Source: Dipylidium caninum (lineage: Eukaryota; Platyhelminthes; Cestoda; Cyclophyllidea; Dipylidiidae). From it: a DNA stretch of 64,000 nucleotides. A program made the position numbers and the translations under genes. Position 1 is the stretch's first letter. Each line of letters begins with the position of its first letter. The stretch lies in the NCBI GenBank assembly GCA_017562135.1, contig QEYB01000093.1, positions 434,001-498,000 on the forward strand, read 5' to 3'. The notes beneath the pieces were generated by a model. The model worked only from the letters and a program-made list of their open reading frames with translations. It made no database searches and was not told the origin of the DNA. This document shows positions 38,347 through 50,965 of this stretch, in pieces.

Positions 38347-39206
38347 ACCGACATAACACAGGTACCTCAGCTCTCATCCGCGCCGAGTGGCCACATCGAG
38401 CTTGACCAACTCCCTGCCTCGAGGACGGCAGGCGCGGAGAAGCAGCCGCCGAGAGCCCGATTCTGTTAGACCACTTAGCCCCAGTTCACCCAACGTCCTC
38501 GGCTTTTGTGTGAAAAAAGGTCTTCTCATCACTGACAGGTGTAAATACTTGTGTCGCGCGGTGACAACCTCAAAGGATGTGTTCTCCGTGGCGCCGCGAC
38601 TGAGTTTGTCCAAACTGTACCGCATTTGAATGTTGATGGGAGCCCAATCACTGCTGTAAGCCAATCAGGCCACCATACCAACCTCCTTCACACATCCCTC
38701 CTTCTTCGCTTTCCATTGCTTAGCAGCTGCTGAATGAGCCGATGCTTGGGATCTCGTGCACTGAACTGAAAATTGGTCTTTAAAGCAAGATCTGTAGAGG
38801 AAGCGGAGATTCTCACAGGGCTTCCTTACAGGCGGTAGAATCAAATTACACCGGAGCTCGGCGGTTCCTTCACGGAAAAAAGGAGTTCCCAGAGGCGTTG
38901 AAACAGCTATCGCTTGGACCAGTTGGCTGGAATACTTCACTGCCGCTGGAGCGTGTTCAGACCGGTGAATTGACGGCTGGCAGGAAAATTCCGTCAGCTC
39001 CAGTCAACACCGTGAGCCCATTGAATAGACGGTACGAACCCCGAATCGAGGGGTTAACGCAGCATGAAGTTGTCTTTTTCCCTCGCTGGCCTCATTCACT
39101 GCCCCCAACATGACACAACAAAATTGGTTTTTTTCGTCTGAGGGAGCGCGATTTCTGCCGTGGCGGACAATTTGCCGACATCCTCGCCTCTCAGTGCGGG
39201 GAAAGG

Positions 39207-39240
39207 TGGAGGAGCATACAAGCTGGAGGAGCATACAAGC
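39207..39240. repeat. Perfect 17-bp tandem duplication
   Basis: Two adjacent identical copies of TGGAGGAGCATACAAGC, intergenic. Confidence 0.95.
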
Positions 39241-41143
39241 TGGGACACAGACACCGCGGAGACGGGTGCTGTCCTGCCTGGGAGCTCGAGACCTAACGGT
39301 GCTCCGCTCTAGCGCGGCCCGCGGAGTAGTTTGGCACTTAGCTCCTGCGCGGACCCCCGCCCCCTCATTCGCCACCTCCCTCTCCCCTCCAGGTCCACTG
39401 CTTCCGGCCACTGCCGCTGTGACAGGGCTAGTCGAGCGCTGGGCTCCTGTGATTCGGTGAGGCGAATGGCACTCGCACAGCTGCGGTGAAGCGCACTGAG
39501 CGTATCACCCCACGTTTAATTGCTCAGGGCCAGCATGTGCACTAAAAACAACGGTTGCGTAGGCCTCAGTTTCGATTAGCGCCTAACACTGCACCGCCAA
39601 CGGCTTCGTGACAAAGCGAGGCACAGCCGGCTGGTGGGAGATCCTTTCGCATCACTAAGCCTGCAGTTCAAACAATCTGCCTCTTCATAGGTCTCGGGAC
39701 CTTTTGTACTTCGCCGTAAGCCAGTTTTGGCGCAATACGATCTCCCTGGCGTTGGAATCGCCTCAGCATGGGGGATCACCCGCTCGTGTCTCACAGGTTA
39801 GGTTAAGGAAAAATGTCAGTGCGATAGGCAAGTACTCTTCCCCAAAGCCACTTGGGGATATCTGTGAATTGGTCCGACTGAAGCTCGCACGCGCCGCCGC
39901 TCCCGACCGCCCTGTGCCGTGCCACCATCAACCGTTGCTCAGCCCACAAGTGCGTCAACGCAGCAGGTGGGGCGATGACGATCGCGCGGCCTCCAACGCA
40001 AAATATGTGAATAAATAGCTGCTCCTTAAGTCAGCACGTCAATACACGGGAGTTGAATGAGAACACGGCGTCTGACGCAGACCGGTGCCGAAACCCCCCG
40101 CACCCACCGCACCCTGCGCCTGCGGGGTGGATTGGCCCGTCCAGCACTCAGGAGATCCTCCGATCGCCTTCAGGACTCCAGTTGTCACTCTCCGCGAAAG
40201 ACTTGAGTTAAGCCCGAGCGCTCGCGTCTTTAATGCCACCTTACTGAATCACCTGACTGAAGTATCATTCACTTTGGTTTCTTCATTTCTAACCGCTTTG
40301 AGTGTTCACACCCCTTCACTAACACTAACACTCATTGACTCTCTCGTGAATACCGCTTCTGGCATTTCAGAACATGTGCTCAAATGGGGAACTTCCGCAG
40401 GGGCGATCAATTGGCCCGAAAAGTGGCACTCTAACCTCGGTGTTAAGTTGCAAACGTTTCACCTTCTTCGCAGGCCAGTAGGATCCACGGCAGAGAGGGT
40501 TTCAGCCACACAAATCGCTCGATCTCTTTTGGAATCCCGTTTCGATATGCGGCTCTTATTGCCAGTTCGGTGATCGTCCAAGGGCAAAGCGGGGCCCCAG
40601 CCGCGAGGGACTCCACTCTCCCCAGATGGCCGCGCCGGCGTTCGCTGTGAAGGCAGTTGAGATTGTTTTAGAGATTTGTCCTGATCGCCGCCGGCTAAGA
40701 TGGCTTACGAGGAGGGCCCGATGGACCTCGAAGGCTCACGATTTTATTTCTCCTCGCTGTAGTTGCAAACAATGTTCAGAACGTCGTTCTCATCTCTAAG
40801 TTCCACTTCTTAATCGGCTTATTCTTCACTGTCCGAGGTTTGCCAGGTCTTGTGATTCGGCGGTAGTCTTAGCATCGTGACATCTTCGGCTGTCCAAAAA
40901 CCGTCTCCTTGAAAACAAACATCTCTGTGACATAGACTCAGTGACTCCGGCTAAACGTCGAGGAAAGCATCCACTCGTCCACCGCAGAGCCTCCAGTCCC
41001 TAGTACCTACTGCACACGGGGCAAATTAACAAAAAAGGCGTTTTGCTAACCCCTTTAAATTGCGTTGTTGGAGGGCTCGAAGTGGACTGTGACCCAAACC
41101 GTCAACTGGACAAACAAGGGTTGAACAGCGCCCATAACGAGTG

Positions 41144-41179
41144 GGATCAAAGGGCACGGGAGGATCAAAGGGCACGGGA
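41144..41179. repeat. Perfect 18-bp tandem duplication
   Basis: Two adjacent identical copies of GGATCAAAGGGCACGGGA, plus four bases of a third, just past the stop codon of the minus-strand four-TM gene. Confidence 0.95.
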
Positions 41180-41544
41180 GGATAGTTCGCAATACCCTCC
41201 TGGCGCCGACAAGCGTCCAGACTCTCTCGACGCGCAGTGGGAGCGCTGCTCTCACCTCCCACGCCGGCGAAGGCGCATGGGACAGAAGCCCCAGGCGAGG
41301 CGGGCACCAGGAATGCCCACTTGCCTGGCAACGGGAACAGATCCGCGTCACCCGGTCCCCTGCCCACTTGTCAAAGCACCTGACTCCTCCACTAATGGCT
41401 GGCCAGTTTTTATTGGCACACATAAAAGCAAAAGAGGCCTTCAACGGTTGCAGTATAAAATATTTGTAGAAAAAGTGTCTTTGGCTGAAGTGGTGGAATG
41501 ATGCATTCTCTGCGCGTTTGGTGCGTGGAGACACTGATGCCACG

Positions 41545-43053
41545 CTAGTGGGATGGCCGGTCGCGAAACACTGTGGAGGGCGTTAAGCTGTAGAGAGAAC
41601 GAAATAGCACTTGGGGGGCGGCACTCTCCTCTCGGATCTTCTCGTCGCTGTCTTTCCCTCCTACTTTCCTCAACACGATAAGCATCACGAAGAGGATCAA
41701 CATGATCCCCGTTGCCGCCCATCCCACGTAGAAGGAGTTATCGAATGTCTCATTCTTTGACTAGGAAGGAGAAACCGGTGAATAATTCGGCGAGGGCTAA
41801 TTAGTAAGAGAAGGCTCCGGAGGCCCCCGTGTGGGGACGTTGGAGCTAAGATGTGAGTCACTTACACCATCCTTTAATTTTACCCAGAGACCCACTCCGG
41901 CAGCGTTGCAGACAACTAAGAGGAAACAAAAGAAAAGTGGTGAGCTGGTCAGGCTTTAGGCTGCCCATTAATGTTGAGTGAATCTACTCAAACACGAGCG
42001 CTTTGTGAGCGAGGCCCACTAGTTCACGTCTGTGAAATCGGGGCGAAAACTTACGCGCTACAAAGTCGAGAACTATGTAGGCGACGATGAAGCGGGAGAC
42101 GTGTTTCGACCAGGTGGATCCGCGACAACAGAGGCTGCAGCTGAAGACGATGGCCAAAACTGTCATCAAGGCGATTATTCCTCCCGCGGTGGCGGAGGTG
42201 GCAAGGGAAATGAGGTACAGAGAATCTGTATTCTCTAAAAGTGGACGAGAAGGAGGATGAATTTACTTCCACGCCTTCAAATGCCTTTTGGAAGGCCGGA
42301 CACAGGCCCACAGCAAGGGGCGTACTAGGCCAGCGGCCAGGCTTTCGATGTTCCCCGCCCATCGCGGCCCTTCGTCTCGAGCTCAACTGGTCCTAGCGCT
42401 TATTCCCCTCCCGCGGGGGAGTTTTACATTAAACATAGACTGGTGGTGGAACTTTCAGTTTGACAACAGCAGCAACTCGCTCAGATGCCTCCTGAGAAGA
42501 GTGAGCGAACGCAACAGCCGTGCTCAACACGGTGACGCCTCCTGCACTGGCAGACAAGCTGGCATTAAGGGACAAGCAGCCTCTTCTGAGCACACACGTG
42601 AAAATATGGCATCACTTACTGTCTTTGGTGATATTGCACTTATCCAGTTCCATAATTTGTTTTATTGAGAGACCTTAAAAAATAAGCAAATATCGTCAAT
42701 AAGTTGGGAATCTCCAGGTTTATGCCATAAGATAATCACAAAAGCCTAAGGTTTACTTCCTCGAACAACAATTCGGACGGGGGTAAATAATGCAGATGCA
42801 AATTTTAACGCCTTCAAGACAGCATGAAATGCTCAGCTCAAAGCATAAAATAAGACTTGAAGCACTCTGTGCAGGACGGAGAAATGGCCGGAATGGGGAG
42901 AGACTTACATGAGTCGCATGAGTACACAATGCCGCGGCAGCCACCACCATTCTTGATCATCCATGGGAAGACGATTTCAACGACCAGAGCGACCAGAGCG
43001 AGGATGGAGAAGAGGATCACGAAGAAGTAGGTGCAGCGTTTGTGACAGGGCAT
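41545..43053 (-). CDS. Small four-transmembrane protein, claudin/PMP22-like fold
   Basis: Four exons (43053-42909, 42225-42055, 41915-41866, 41760-41545) join in frame to 193 aa, with GT-AG borders GTAAGT, GTAAGT and GTAAGT. TM1 at about residues 9-30 follows a short Cys-rich N terminus (MPCHKRC). The first outer loop has FPW, then GCRGIVYSC, which resembles the W...G..C pattern of the claudin/PMP22/EMP superfamily. TM2 is at about 51-77, TM3 at about 90-112 and TM4 at about 132-153. A possible N-glycosylation site, NET, lies in the second outer loop. The cytoplasmic tail is about 40 residues (KVGGKDSDEKIREE onward). Tetraspanin signature motifs (CCG in a large loop) are absent, so this is not a tetraspanin. 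I do not recognise a specific orthologue. The exon 2 acceptor was chosen because the nearer TTTTAG would create a stop. Confidence 0.78.
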
Positions 43054-46000
43054 AGGTTAAACGCGAGGCGGCAGGAGACACTATGGCGACTGTGTCGCGA
43101 CTGTTCTTTTATGCGCTCGGTGAGTTGGCCCTCGAGTCTGCCAACCAATGGCGAGCGGCCTGTGCGCACTGGAAGGGGCAGCATGTGACGCGGGGGATGA
43201 GGGACTCCGCGTTGCTGCCTGCCTCGGCTGTCGCACGGCACCTCCGCGCCAGTGGATGCGCGTCGAACTTCTCGCCTCACTGACAGAGGCGCGGCGCATT
43301 CAGGGGTCCGCGAACCCTTTCGGAAGGGGAGGGGGGCTTTTCAGTGGCATTGTGAAGGGGAAAGAGGAGGCAAAGAATGTGGCTTAGCTGAGGCGAGAGA
43401 TGTGACCTCATTTGCCGAGGTAAATAGACCATTTCTGTCCCACCGCCACTTTGGAGTCACTGTTTTCCGTCCGATCGGCTTGCGCAAGTGCGCCACAGCC
43501 AATTTATTCACTCACGATGAAGCTTCCTCCACAACCGTGTGACCTGTATAATTTCTCCCAGCAAGAGGCAAAATGCGCCAGCCACAAATTAGTAGAAGTC
43601 GTTTTCTTTTCCATCTTGAATGGCCGATTCTGCGGCGTGGGGAGGTGGGAACGAGGGCGTTATCACCGCAAGGCGTATCGTGCTCGGAGGGAAGGAAACG
43701 CCGCAGTCTGGGTGCCACGACGAGCTCACAACTCGGTTGCCTTCGTCAAACTGGCCTCAGCGCCACCGGGCGACTCGACGGCGCTTGTGACCAGTGCGGG
43801 GAAGCCAAATCAAGTGTTGCGGCTGCATGCAAGTCGATCCTCGAGAAGGAGACACTCGTAGTTTGTGGAACCGACTGTCTGCTAAACAACATCCACCGAT
43901 TCACATGGCATGCATGGATTATTTACGCTACGAGCACTTTGCTGCGGCACAAACGAAGGTTCGCCGTCTCTTGTCCTCCGACCTTCAAACGGCCGAGTTA
44001 TCACCTGTTACTGGGGCGCTTGGGGCTCTCCTTTTCTCATTGCTCTCTCGGCGCAAAAGTTAACAAGTTAATTCCTCTTCCTCAGGGCGTTTAGCAGTCC
44101 ATTTACACGGCTCTCAATTCTCTCCCTTCGCCGCCACGGTGGTGGGATAGTCTGCACGTTAAACAGCCGTCTCTTACCCCCGAGGCATACGCTCCGCCGT
44201 CTGGCATCCGAGCCCTGCCAGCCACTCCTGGACCATAGTAGAGAAGTGCTTTCAGCAAATCTGTCTACCTCTAAGACGAATAACTTTAACAGGGAAGGCG
44301 CTTTCCCATCGCACTGTGTGTATAAATCGTTTGTGGCCGAATCTCACACGCAAAGATGTCGTGGAAAAGACACTTTGGTGTTAATGTTACCATCGTGTGG
44401 ACCGGAGTGAAAACTCTAGTGCCGGCAGCTCCTGCCTCTGGCGAAATGTGGTGGGGAAAGTTGGAAAATGAGTCTTCAAGGTGTGATAGCCGGAACTGGT
44501 AAGGGGTGGTCAACTTCCACGACGCAAACACGTGTGTGCTGCGATTGCAAGCAGAAAATGCCGCGACAGCCTCGTCTGCCGTCACACTGCCAAACTGAGG
44601 GTTGGGGATGCGCCTAGCTGATAGCCGTCATGTTTGCGAGAGGCGAAGAAAGGCGACAACTCGGGCGAATGTCTCTCCGAGTGCTCCTGTCTTCACGCGC
44701 ACTGGTGTGAACGGAGGCGGAAGAGTAGGCGGAGGCCGCGAAGGGGGCGTTGATCAGGTGAGACGTCTCCTCACTCGGATGGCAGCAAAAACATGCAGTC
44801 AATCTGCGCCGGGAGTGAGAACGGCACCTAAAACGACGGGGAGGAGGAGATCACCTGCTTCATGGCTAGGCTTTTCCCTCGCCCCCTTACGGCGGGAACT
44901 TCCCCCACTGGGACAAGCTGACAACGCGGAAACGCAAGTTCACGTGCTCGGGAGGATGTGGGCCACGGAGACTTTTCCTATGCTGCCTAAGGCAGGCCTG
45001 TGAGGGAGTTTGGCTTCACAACTGCCTGTAGCGTTGCCGTGTGAGAGAAATCCGAATTGAAACCCGCCAGGAGAATTTGACAGTCTGCAAGACCTTCTTA
45101 AATGCTAACAGAGGGCAGACGAAAGTCCTCACTGTCCACAGAGTCACTGTTCCATGTTTAGAGCAAAAGGATTATTTGGCTGTAGCCACGGCCGCGAGCG
45201 CGTCGCAGAAGCAGGGAAAGAGTTTTTATGGTGTTATTTGGCCTAAGTGAAGAATGAATGTTGGCGGTGTCGTCAACTTACCTGCAGGAGTGGCGAGCAT
45301 TGGAGGCGAGGACAAGTCGCCCAACGACACAGAATAACAAAATTTCGAGTCTACTAGGAGTCTTCTCAAGATGGCATTTGATGCGGTTCCATAGGAATTG
45401 ATTGGAACTCGTGACGAACACCACAGCCTCACCTCTTCGCCTACGGAGCCAGTGTTTGAGGTTTATTGCGTCAGTAGTCAAGACTTGCGGCGCCAACATA
45501 AGTTAAATGACGCGTGAGAAGAAGCCTACGCCCACGCGGTGGATCTCGCAACGATGGAGAGGGTTTAGTCGAGCCACGTGGCCAACGAGTGATGCGACAA
45601 CCAAGTTCCCGAAAGATTTACCCTTTCACAATCAAGTGCCTTTCCTCACAGTGGACTGCGCAGAACCTGTGTACTGCCTTCGGAGAACCGAGTTCGTTCA
45701 CCCACTCCACGGAGCGAGTCTGCGGACGGGACGCAGGTGGCGCTCGGACGCCGCGACCTCTGCGCTCGCTGACGCCATCCCGGCAGGGCTGGAAGCTCGT
45801 GGCCGCAAGAAGTGGCCGGAATGGGAGTCATTGGCCCTGCAGAGGTAGCATTCCTCGAAAACTTCTTCCTGTGTTGCGGAGAACGGTCTCACAGAGAGTT
45901 GAAGGCAGAGGACACACACAGAAACATGCACCTGTCTGCGTTGAGTCAGTGCAACTATCGTGACGTGAGAAAAACTGGCGTGAAGTGGAGTCACAGGATG

Positions 46001-47774
46001 CTATTAATCCCCCGATTACCCAAACGGTGGCAATGCAACCCGCATCATTGCCCCTTTGCCAGTTCAGACTCCTCCACCGCCATTTCCGCGTTTGAGGCGT
46101 CGGACCACAGAGGAGGCGAGCGAGGAAAGGCGACATCACTGTGGGAAAAATCGTGGTCACTTGGCACTCCAGGCGGCGCGGAGGATGTTGTGAGGTGGAG
46201 TTTAGGCGATTGGATAGGCAGGGACCACATACCTCTACTTCTTCTTAAGACTTTTTACTCCTCTCTAATGAAAGCATCAAATGCACTCAGCAGGTTAAGT
46301 GCAACTGTGTGCTTACACACCCCAGAGACATCCGCCTCAGCCTCTTTCTGTGGACTTCTGAGGTGCCAACGTTAAGTGCTCGTGTCTGGCCTCTCCCCAC
46401 CTCAGTTAAAAAGGGGGCTCACACAGTGACATTCAATGCGCCTAATTACAGAGGCGCTCCTCACCTCCAAGAACGAGTTTGTCACAGCGCCAGGCGCTAG
46501 CGTCTCTTATTTCCCCATTTTCTTCTATAACGAAGGGAAAATGGGAATAGGTGACTTGTCTGCCACTTAAAACGGCCGGGGAAGTTGAAGGTCTGTAGGC
46601 GCGGCCGAGTGACCGCAGTAGGGCAAGTTCCCTCGCAATTTAACAACCTCGACTGAATTGGAAAAAGTGTTCGCTATGCGATTATAAACTTAAGAGTCGC
46701 TCAGGTCTGGAGACGGCACTCGTGAACGTAAGGACACAAATGGGCACTCTAAAACGAACACAAAATAGTCTATTCTATTTTACTCGGGCATCAAGATAAA
46801 TTTTGAGTGCTTCAAAATATTTTTGATTTGGTCTGACCATGGACAACGTTTGTGTTACTATTAATGTTGGAATCGAATAAAAGGTCCAGCGTTGTCCATC
46901 TGTGTTAATGGTAGTAAATCCAAGACTACCTGAACACCCAGCTTTTGCAAGAGAAGTGTCGCATTATTTAGGTCGTTTCACAAGCGTATTAACAAGCGCA
47001 GAGGGGTATAACCCGGTATTTCTCTTAAATTATGTACACCCACGCATGTCATTAAAGGTAGAATAGCTCCAATTGCAGACCAGCGTCATGATGACATCAA
47101 TACGCCGCGTCAATTCAAACCACCGCTAAAATCGGAGAATATCGTAGGCCAATAGAATTGGGTTTCTGATTAACGGAGAGAGGAGTCTAATGTTGTTGGT
47201 AAAGGTCCCAGATCCAAAGTGCAAAGAGTCAAATATATTGAAACTCCTAAAATAAATTGATAGCAGAAGTGCTAAAATATGCGCTCGATATTTGGTCACC
47301 AAATCTACTGCCTCCGTAAATAAAGAGTTGTCGAGTAACAGCTACTAAAACCTGAATCTGTGTCGATCTTGTTGTCGCATTTTTTAATGTGCTGGTTTCG
47401 CGAAGTTATAAGAAGTATTTGCAAGATTAGATAGTTCCTTCAATTGAACTTATTGTGATTTAAAGGGGTACATATAGGCCACGGTCAGCTATAGAAAGGA
47501 CATTCCCGTTGTACTCCCACAGAATCTTAAGATGACTGTTGCTAAGTATTGCAGCCCTTCATAGTAAAATAGTGTGGTATCTAGTGGTAATCTTAGACAA
47601 TAATGTGAAATACACGGGGGTGATGAAGAATATAAGTGGGAAATCAATAACTTATCGTTAAATTACTGCTGCACTGGCAAGTATTTCAGTTATTTATATT
47701 CCAAGACGAATCAGAACATCATAGCCCACAAAGTAAGCAGCCGATTTGCCTACTAACCTAGTAGCCCACAAAAC
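43054..47774. other. Divergent intergenic region between the four-TM gene (-) and ELP3 (+)
   Basis: 4.7 kb with no recognised gene. The left part (to about 46500) is CpG-rich with many overlapping open frames on both strands, as expected of GC-rich non-coding DNA. From about 46650 the sequence becomes AT-rich up to ELP3. No repeat family or RNA gene was recognised. Confidence 0.5.
43106..43149 (-). promoter_or_regulatory. Candidate core promoter of the four-TM gene (TATA-like and CCAAT)
   Basis: On the minus strand a TATA-like CATAAAAG (43113-43106) lies about 53 nt before the start codon, and an inverted CCAAT (43145-43149 on plus) lies about 35 nt further upstream. Spacing and order suit a core promoter with a short 5' UTR. 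This is inferred from motif position only. Confidence 0.45.
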
Positions 47775-50445
47775 ATGGTCTTGAGAGCTGTAAAAGGCGA
47801 GTGCAACCATTATTCGTTACTGTTTTTGTCTGTAGGGCAAAAAATAACGAAGGAGGAATTGATGGTCATGACAATATCAGAGATAATCTCTGAGTTGTTG
47901 AAGGCCGTCAAGGAACATAGAGATGTTAACCTTAATAAGTATGTCAGTCTCTTACATTACCCTGCAGACTAAAAACTACGATATCACGAAAATATGGACT
48001 TTCTTCACAACCACGCCTGGTAGACATAATTGCGGCTGTTCCTCCTCAACATAAAGACGTATGTCCTCTCCCTAACACGACTTTCTCAGATCCTCCTCCC
48101 AAAATTGAAGGCGAAACCGGTCCGTTCAGCTAGTGGGGTATGAATTTAGCGCTAATGATAAAATTCTTAGATTGTTGTCGTAGCTGTAATGTGCAAACCC
48201 CATAGATGTCCGCATATAGCTATGACTGGTAATGTCTGTGTGTAGGTTTATGCCTCTTTTTGATAATTGTTATAGCTATTGTCCTGGCGGACCTGACTCC
48301 GATTTCGAATATTCAACACAGTCTTATACTGGCTATGAGGTGTTATAATGTTCTTACTGTTACTTGTATTTAGCCTACTTCGATGCGCGCCATAAGAGCC
48401 AGGTATAATCCCTATATTCAGACAAGAAACAGAATTGAACAGGTTTTTTTGGCCATTATTTTATTTTCAACCTCATCAGCTGCAACAACTTGGTCATGCG
48501 TGCGACAAAGTCGAATTCATTGTAATGGGTGGTACATTTATGTGTCTTCCAGAAGACTATCGCGATTATTTTATCAGGTAGAAGTTATTTATCATGTTCA
48601 TTTATATACAGGAATCTTCACGATGCATTATCTGGTCACTCCTCAAAAAATGTTGCGGAAGCCGTTTAGTAAGTCCGTATTAATCATTTTTATTATATGA
48701 AGTTATTCGGAAAGGAGTAAAATGAAATGCATTGGCATAACAATCGAAACGAGGCCAGATTATTGTCTGAAAAAGCATCTTGGGTGAATATTTGTTTTTC
48801 GTAGCGAAAGCCTTTCTAGGGAGATGCTGAATTACGGATGTACGCGTTTGGAAATTGGGGTTCAAAGTGTCTACGAAGATGTCGCTCGCGATACAAATAG
48901 GTTAGACATTATAATAATGTATGAAGGTTTTCAGAGGCCATACCGTCCATGCGGTTTGCGAATCTTTTCAGCTGTCAAAGGATGCTGGTTTCAAAGTCAT
49001 AGCGCATATGATGCCTGATCTACCTAACGTTGGATGGGAACGTGACTTGGCCCAATTCGCTGAGTATTTTGAAAATCCTGCATTCAGATCAGATGGTTTA
49101 AAAATCTATCCCACTCTTGTCATTCGTGGTACTGGATTATATGAACTCTGGCGAACGGGCCGGTATAGTAGCTATCCGCCCAATATGCTTGTCGATCTGA
49201 TTGCAAGGATACTAGCTCTGGTCCCACCGTGGACTCGCGTTTATCGCATACAAAGGGACATTCCAATGCCACTGGTAACAAGTGGTGTCGAACATGGAAA
49301 TCTTAGAGAACTTGCCCTTGCGCGGATGGCTGAATTGGGGGCGAGGTGTCGTGATGTGCGAACTCGAGAGGTGGGTATTCAGGAGATTCACAACAACGTA
49401 CGGCCTTCGCAGGTATGATTCTGCTTGTTTTGCAAAAGTTGTTGTTTGTGGGTGTTTGGAACTGCTTTGACGCATAGAGTTTAGCATCACTGTAACATAA
49501 AGGTGCAAGCTGAAGTGGAAATCTCTAAATTTAGTCGATGCGTACTATTGCATATTTTTGTCATGTGTGCTGCCTCTCATGGCACCCGACATCATTACAT
49601 TCTTATTATGGAATCATTTGGAATTCTTCTAACGCCACATGTTAATAACATCCTGAAAATTGATGCTGTAGACGGCCGAACCACATGAAACACTGCGTGT
49701 GGTAAATAGAGGGATATTTATTCCAAAAATTTGGAAGCGTGGTTAGTTCCTCTTGCCAATTACCGTATGTGAACCAGTGTTTTTCGCGCTCTTTTCTACT
49801 ATTATTTTGCAGGCCGTATGATGTAGAGGCCTTTTAGCGTTCATGGTCTAAAAAACTTCGTATTCACAAATATCAGAACACCTCAAATGCCTGTGCGACG
49901 ATATATGAAACCGAAATCAGCATGACTACATCTAATTTTTCCGTCGGGAAATAGATCGAACTGATTCGCCGAGACTATGTGGCTAACGGTGGTTGGGAAA
50001 CTTTCCTTGCCTACGAAGACCCTCATCGGGATATACTCGTTGGCTTGCTTCGATTAAGGAAATGCTCTCCCGAAACTTTCCGTCCTGAACTGCGTTGCCG
50101 TAATGAGGGCGATGAAGTGGAGGATCCCCGGTGCTCCATTGTGCGGGAGCTCCATGTCTATGGGAGTGCGGTTCCTGTCTCTGCGAAAGACCCAACCAAA
50201 TTTCAGCACCAGGTATTTGTAGAATTATAAAGATCTCCATCTCTTCTTAGTGCTTCTTACTATATTTCTTCCTGCATATTAAGGGATTTGGTACACTTCT
50301 GATGGAGGAGGCTGAACGCATTGCGAAGGACGAGCACGGATCTCTCAAAATTGCTGTGATTTCTGGTGTCGGCACACGAAATTACTACAGGAAATTGGGA
50401 TACGAACTCGAGGGGCCTTACATGGTTAAAGCCCTTGCTGCCTGA
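47775..50445 (+). CDS. ELP3: Elongator complex catalytic subunit ELP3 (radical SAM and GNAT), 14 exons
   Basis: ELP3 is the catalytic subunit of Elongator and makes the cm5U-type wobble-uridine modification of tRNAs. Exons: 47775-47796, 47836-47938, 47968-48058, 48090-48137, 48171-48241, 48276-48339, 48374-48442, 48480-48577, 48612-48668, 48703-48783, 48820-48900, 48935-49412, 49955-50212, 50284-50445. They join in frame to 560 aa (human about 547). The radical-SAM iron-sulfur cysteines are visible as RC-x9-C-x2-C (C101, C111, C114), in CKPHRCPH and [17 protein letters not shown]. The core continues with [43 protein letters not shown] and [11 protein letters not shown]. The GNAT acetyltransferase domain at the C terminus has [16 protein letters not shown] and [18 protein letters not shown]. 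Eleven of the 13 introns are only 29-39 nt. The first uses a GC donor; reading through it is also open, so the N terminus is uncertain by about 13 residues. Confidence 0.96.
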
Positions 50446-50695
50446 CTCAACAATCCCCGCGCGTCGCACTCTAACGTTTACCATACTTTTGTACTCCGCC
50501 GTCTAATTTGTCCCCCACACCTTATTGTTGCGGTGCCCGGCTGAGTAATATAATCGGTGCCACGAATTTTGTAAAGCTCATAGAAGATTACATCGATAGA
50601 TCCCCTATTGTAGCGCAGATAACTGAATTTCCCCCAAACGTGTAAAAAAGAACTGCAGGAAAATAGATGCACATATTTATTCAGGGCCGAAATAA

Positions 50696-50965
50696 CTAAA
50701 CTTCAGGACCATCACCACCAGGTACCATCATGGCGATATGGCTGCCATTTAAAAGGATGTGGGCGAGCTTGGTTATTCGCTTCCCTTTGGCACTGAACTC
50801 GATTTGAGTAACGTCCACCAAAACCATATTTACATAACCGTCAAAGCCCAAGAGGGTTCCAACCATTTCTTTGTCGTTCTTCATAATTATGTGTATCCGT
50901 GACCCGATACATTTGTCGATCAACTCTAATGGAAGCAAGTGTGTTGAACCAATGGCTGATTCCAT
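50696..50965 (-). CDS. LSM5: U6 snRNA-associated Sm-like protein LSm5
   Basis: A single-exon gene of 89 codons. LSm5 is a subunit of the LSm1-7 ring (cytoplasmic mRNA decapping) and the LSm2-8 ring (3' end of U6 snRNA). Sm motif 1 is visible as [30 protein letters not shown], and Sm motif 2 as [15 protein letters not shown]. The C terminus GGDGPEV is typical of LSm5, and the length equals the usual 90 or so residues. It lies 250 bp from the end of ELP3, tail to tail. Absence of introns is normal for small LSm genes in compact genomes. The start is the first ATG, in [19 protein letters not shown]. Confidence 0.97.
   Translation of the reverse strand: MESAIGSTHLLPLELIDKCIGSRIHIIMKNDKEMVGTLLGFDGYVNMVLVDVTQIEFSAKGKRITKLAHILLNGSHIAMMVPGGDGPEV

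Larger units (their letters stand above)
37620..41544. other. Convergent intergenic region between RADIL (+) and the four-TM gene (-)
   Basis: 3.9 kb in which no conserved coding exon was recognised. It is GC-richer than the flanking introns and carries three young tandem repeats, annotated separately. The longest open frame (40085-40573, plus) has no recognisable domain and is treated as chance. Confidence 0.5.

Noticed and set aside
40085..40573. 162-codon open frame in the convergent spacer
   Set aside because: No recognisable domain, GC-rich repeat context and no supporting splice or promoter features; likely chance.
41545..43053. Tetraspanin identity for the four-TM gene
   Set aside because: The large outer loop with CCG and paired cysteines that defines tetraspanins is missing.
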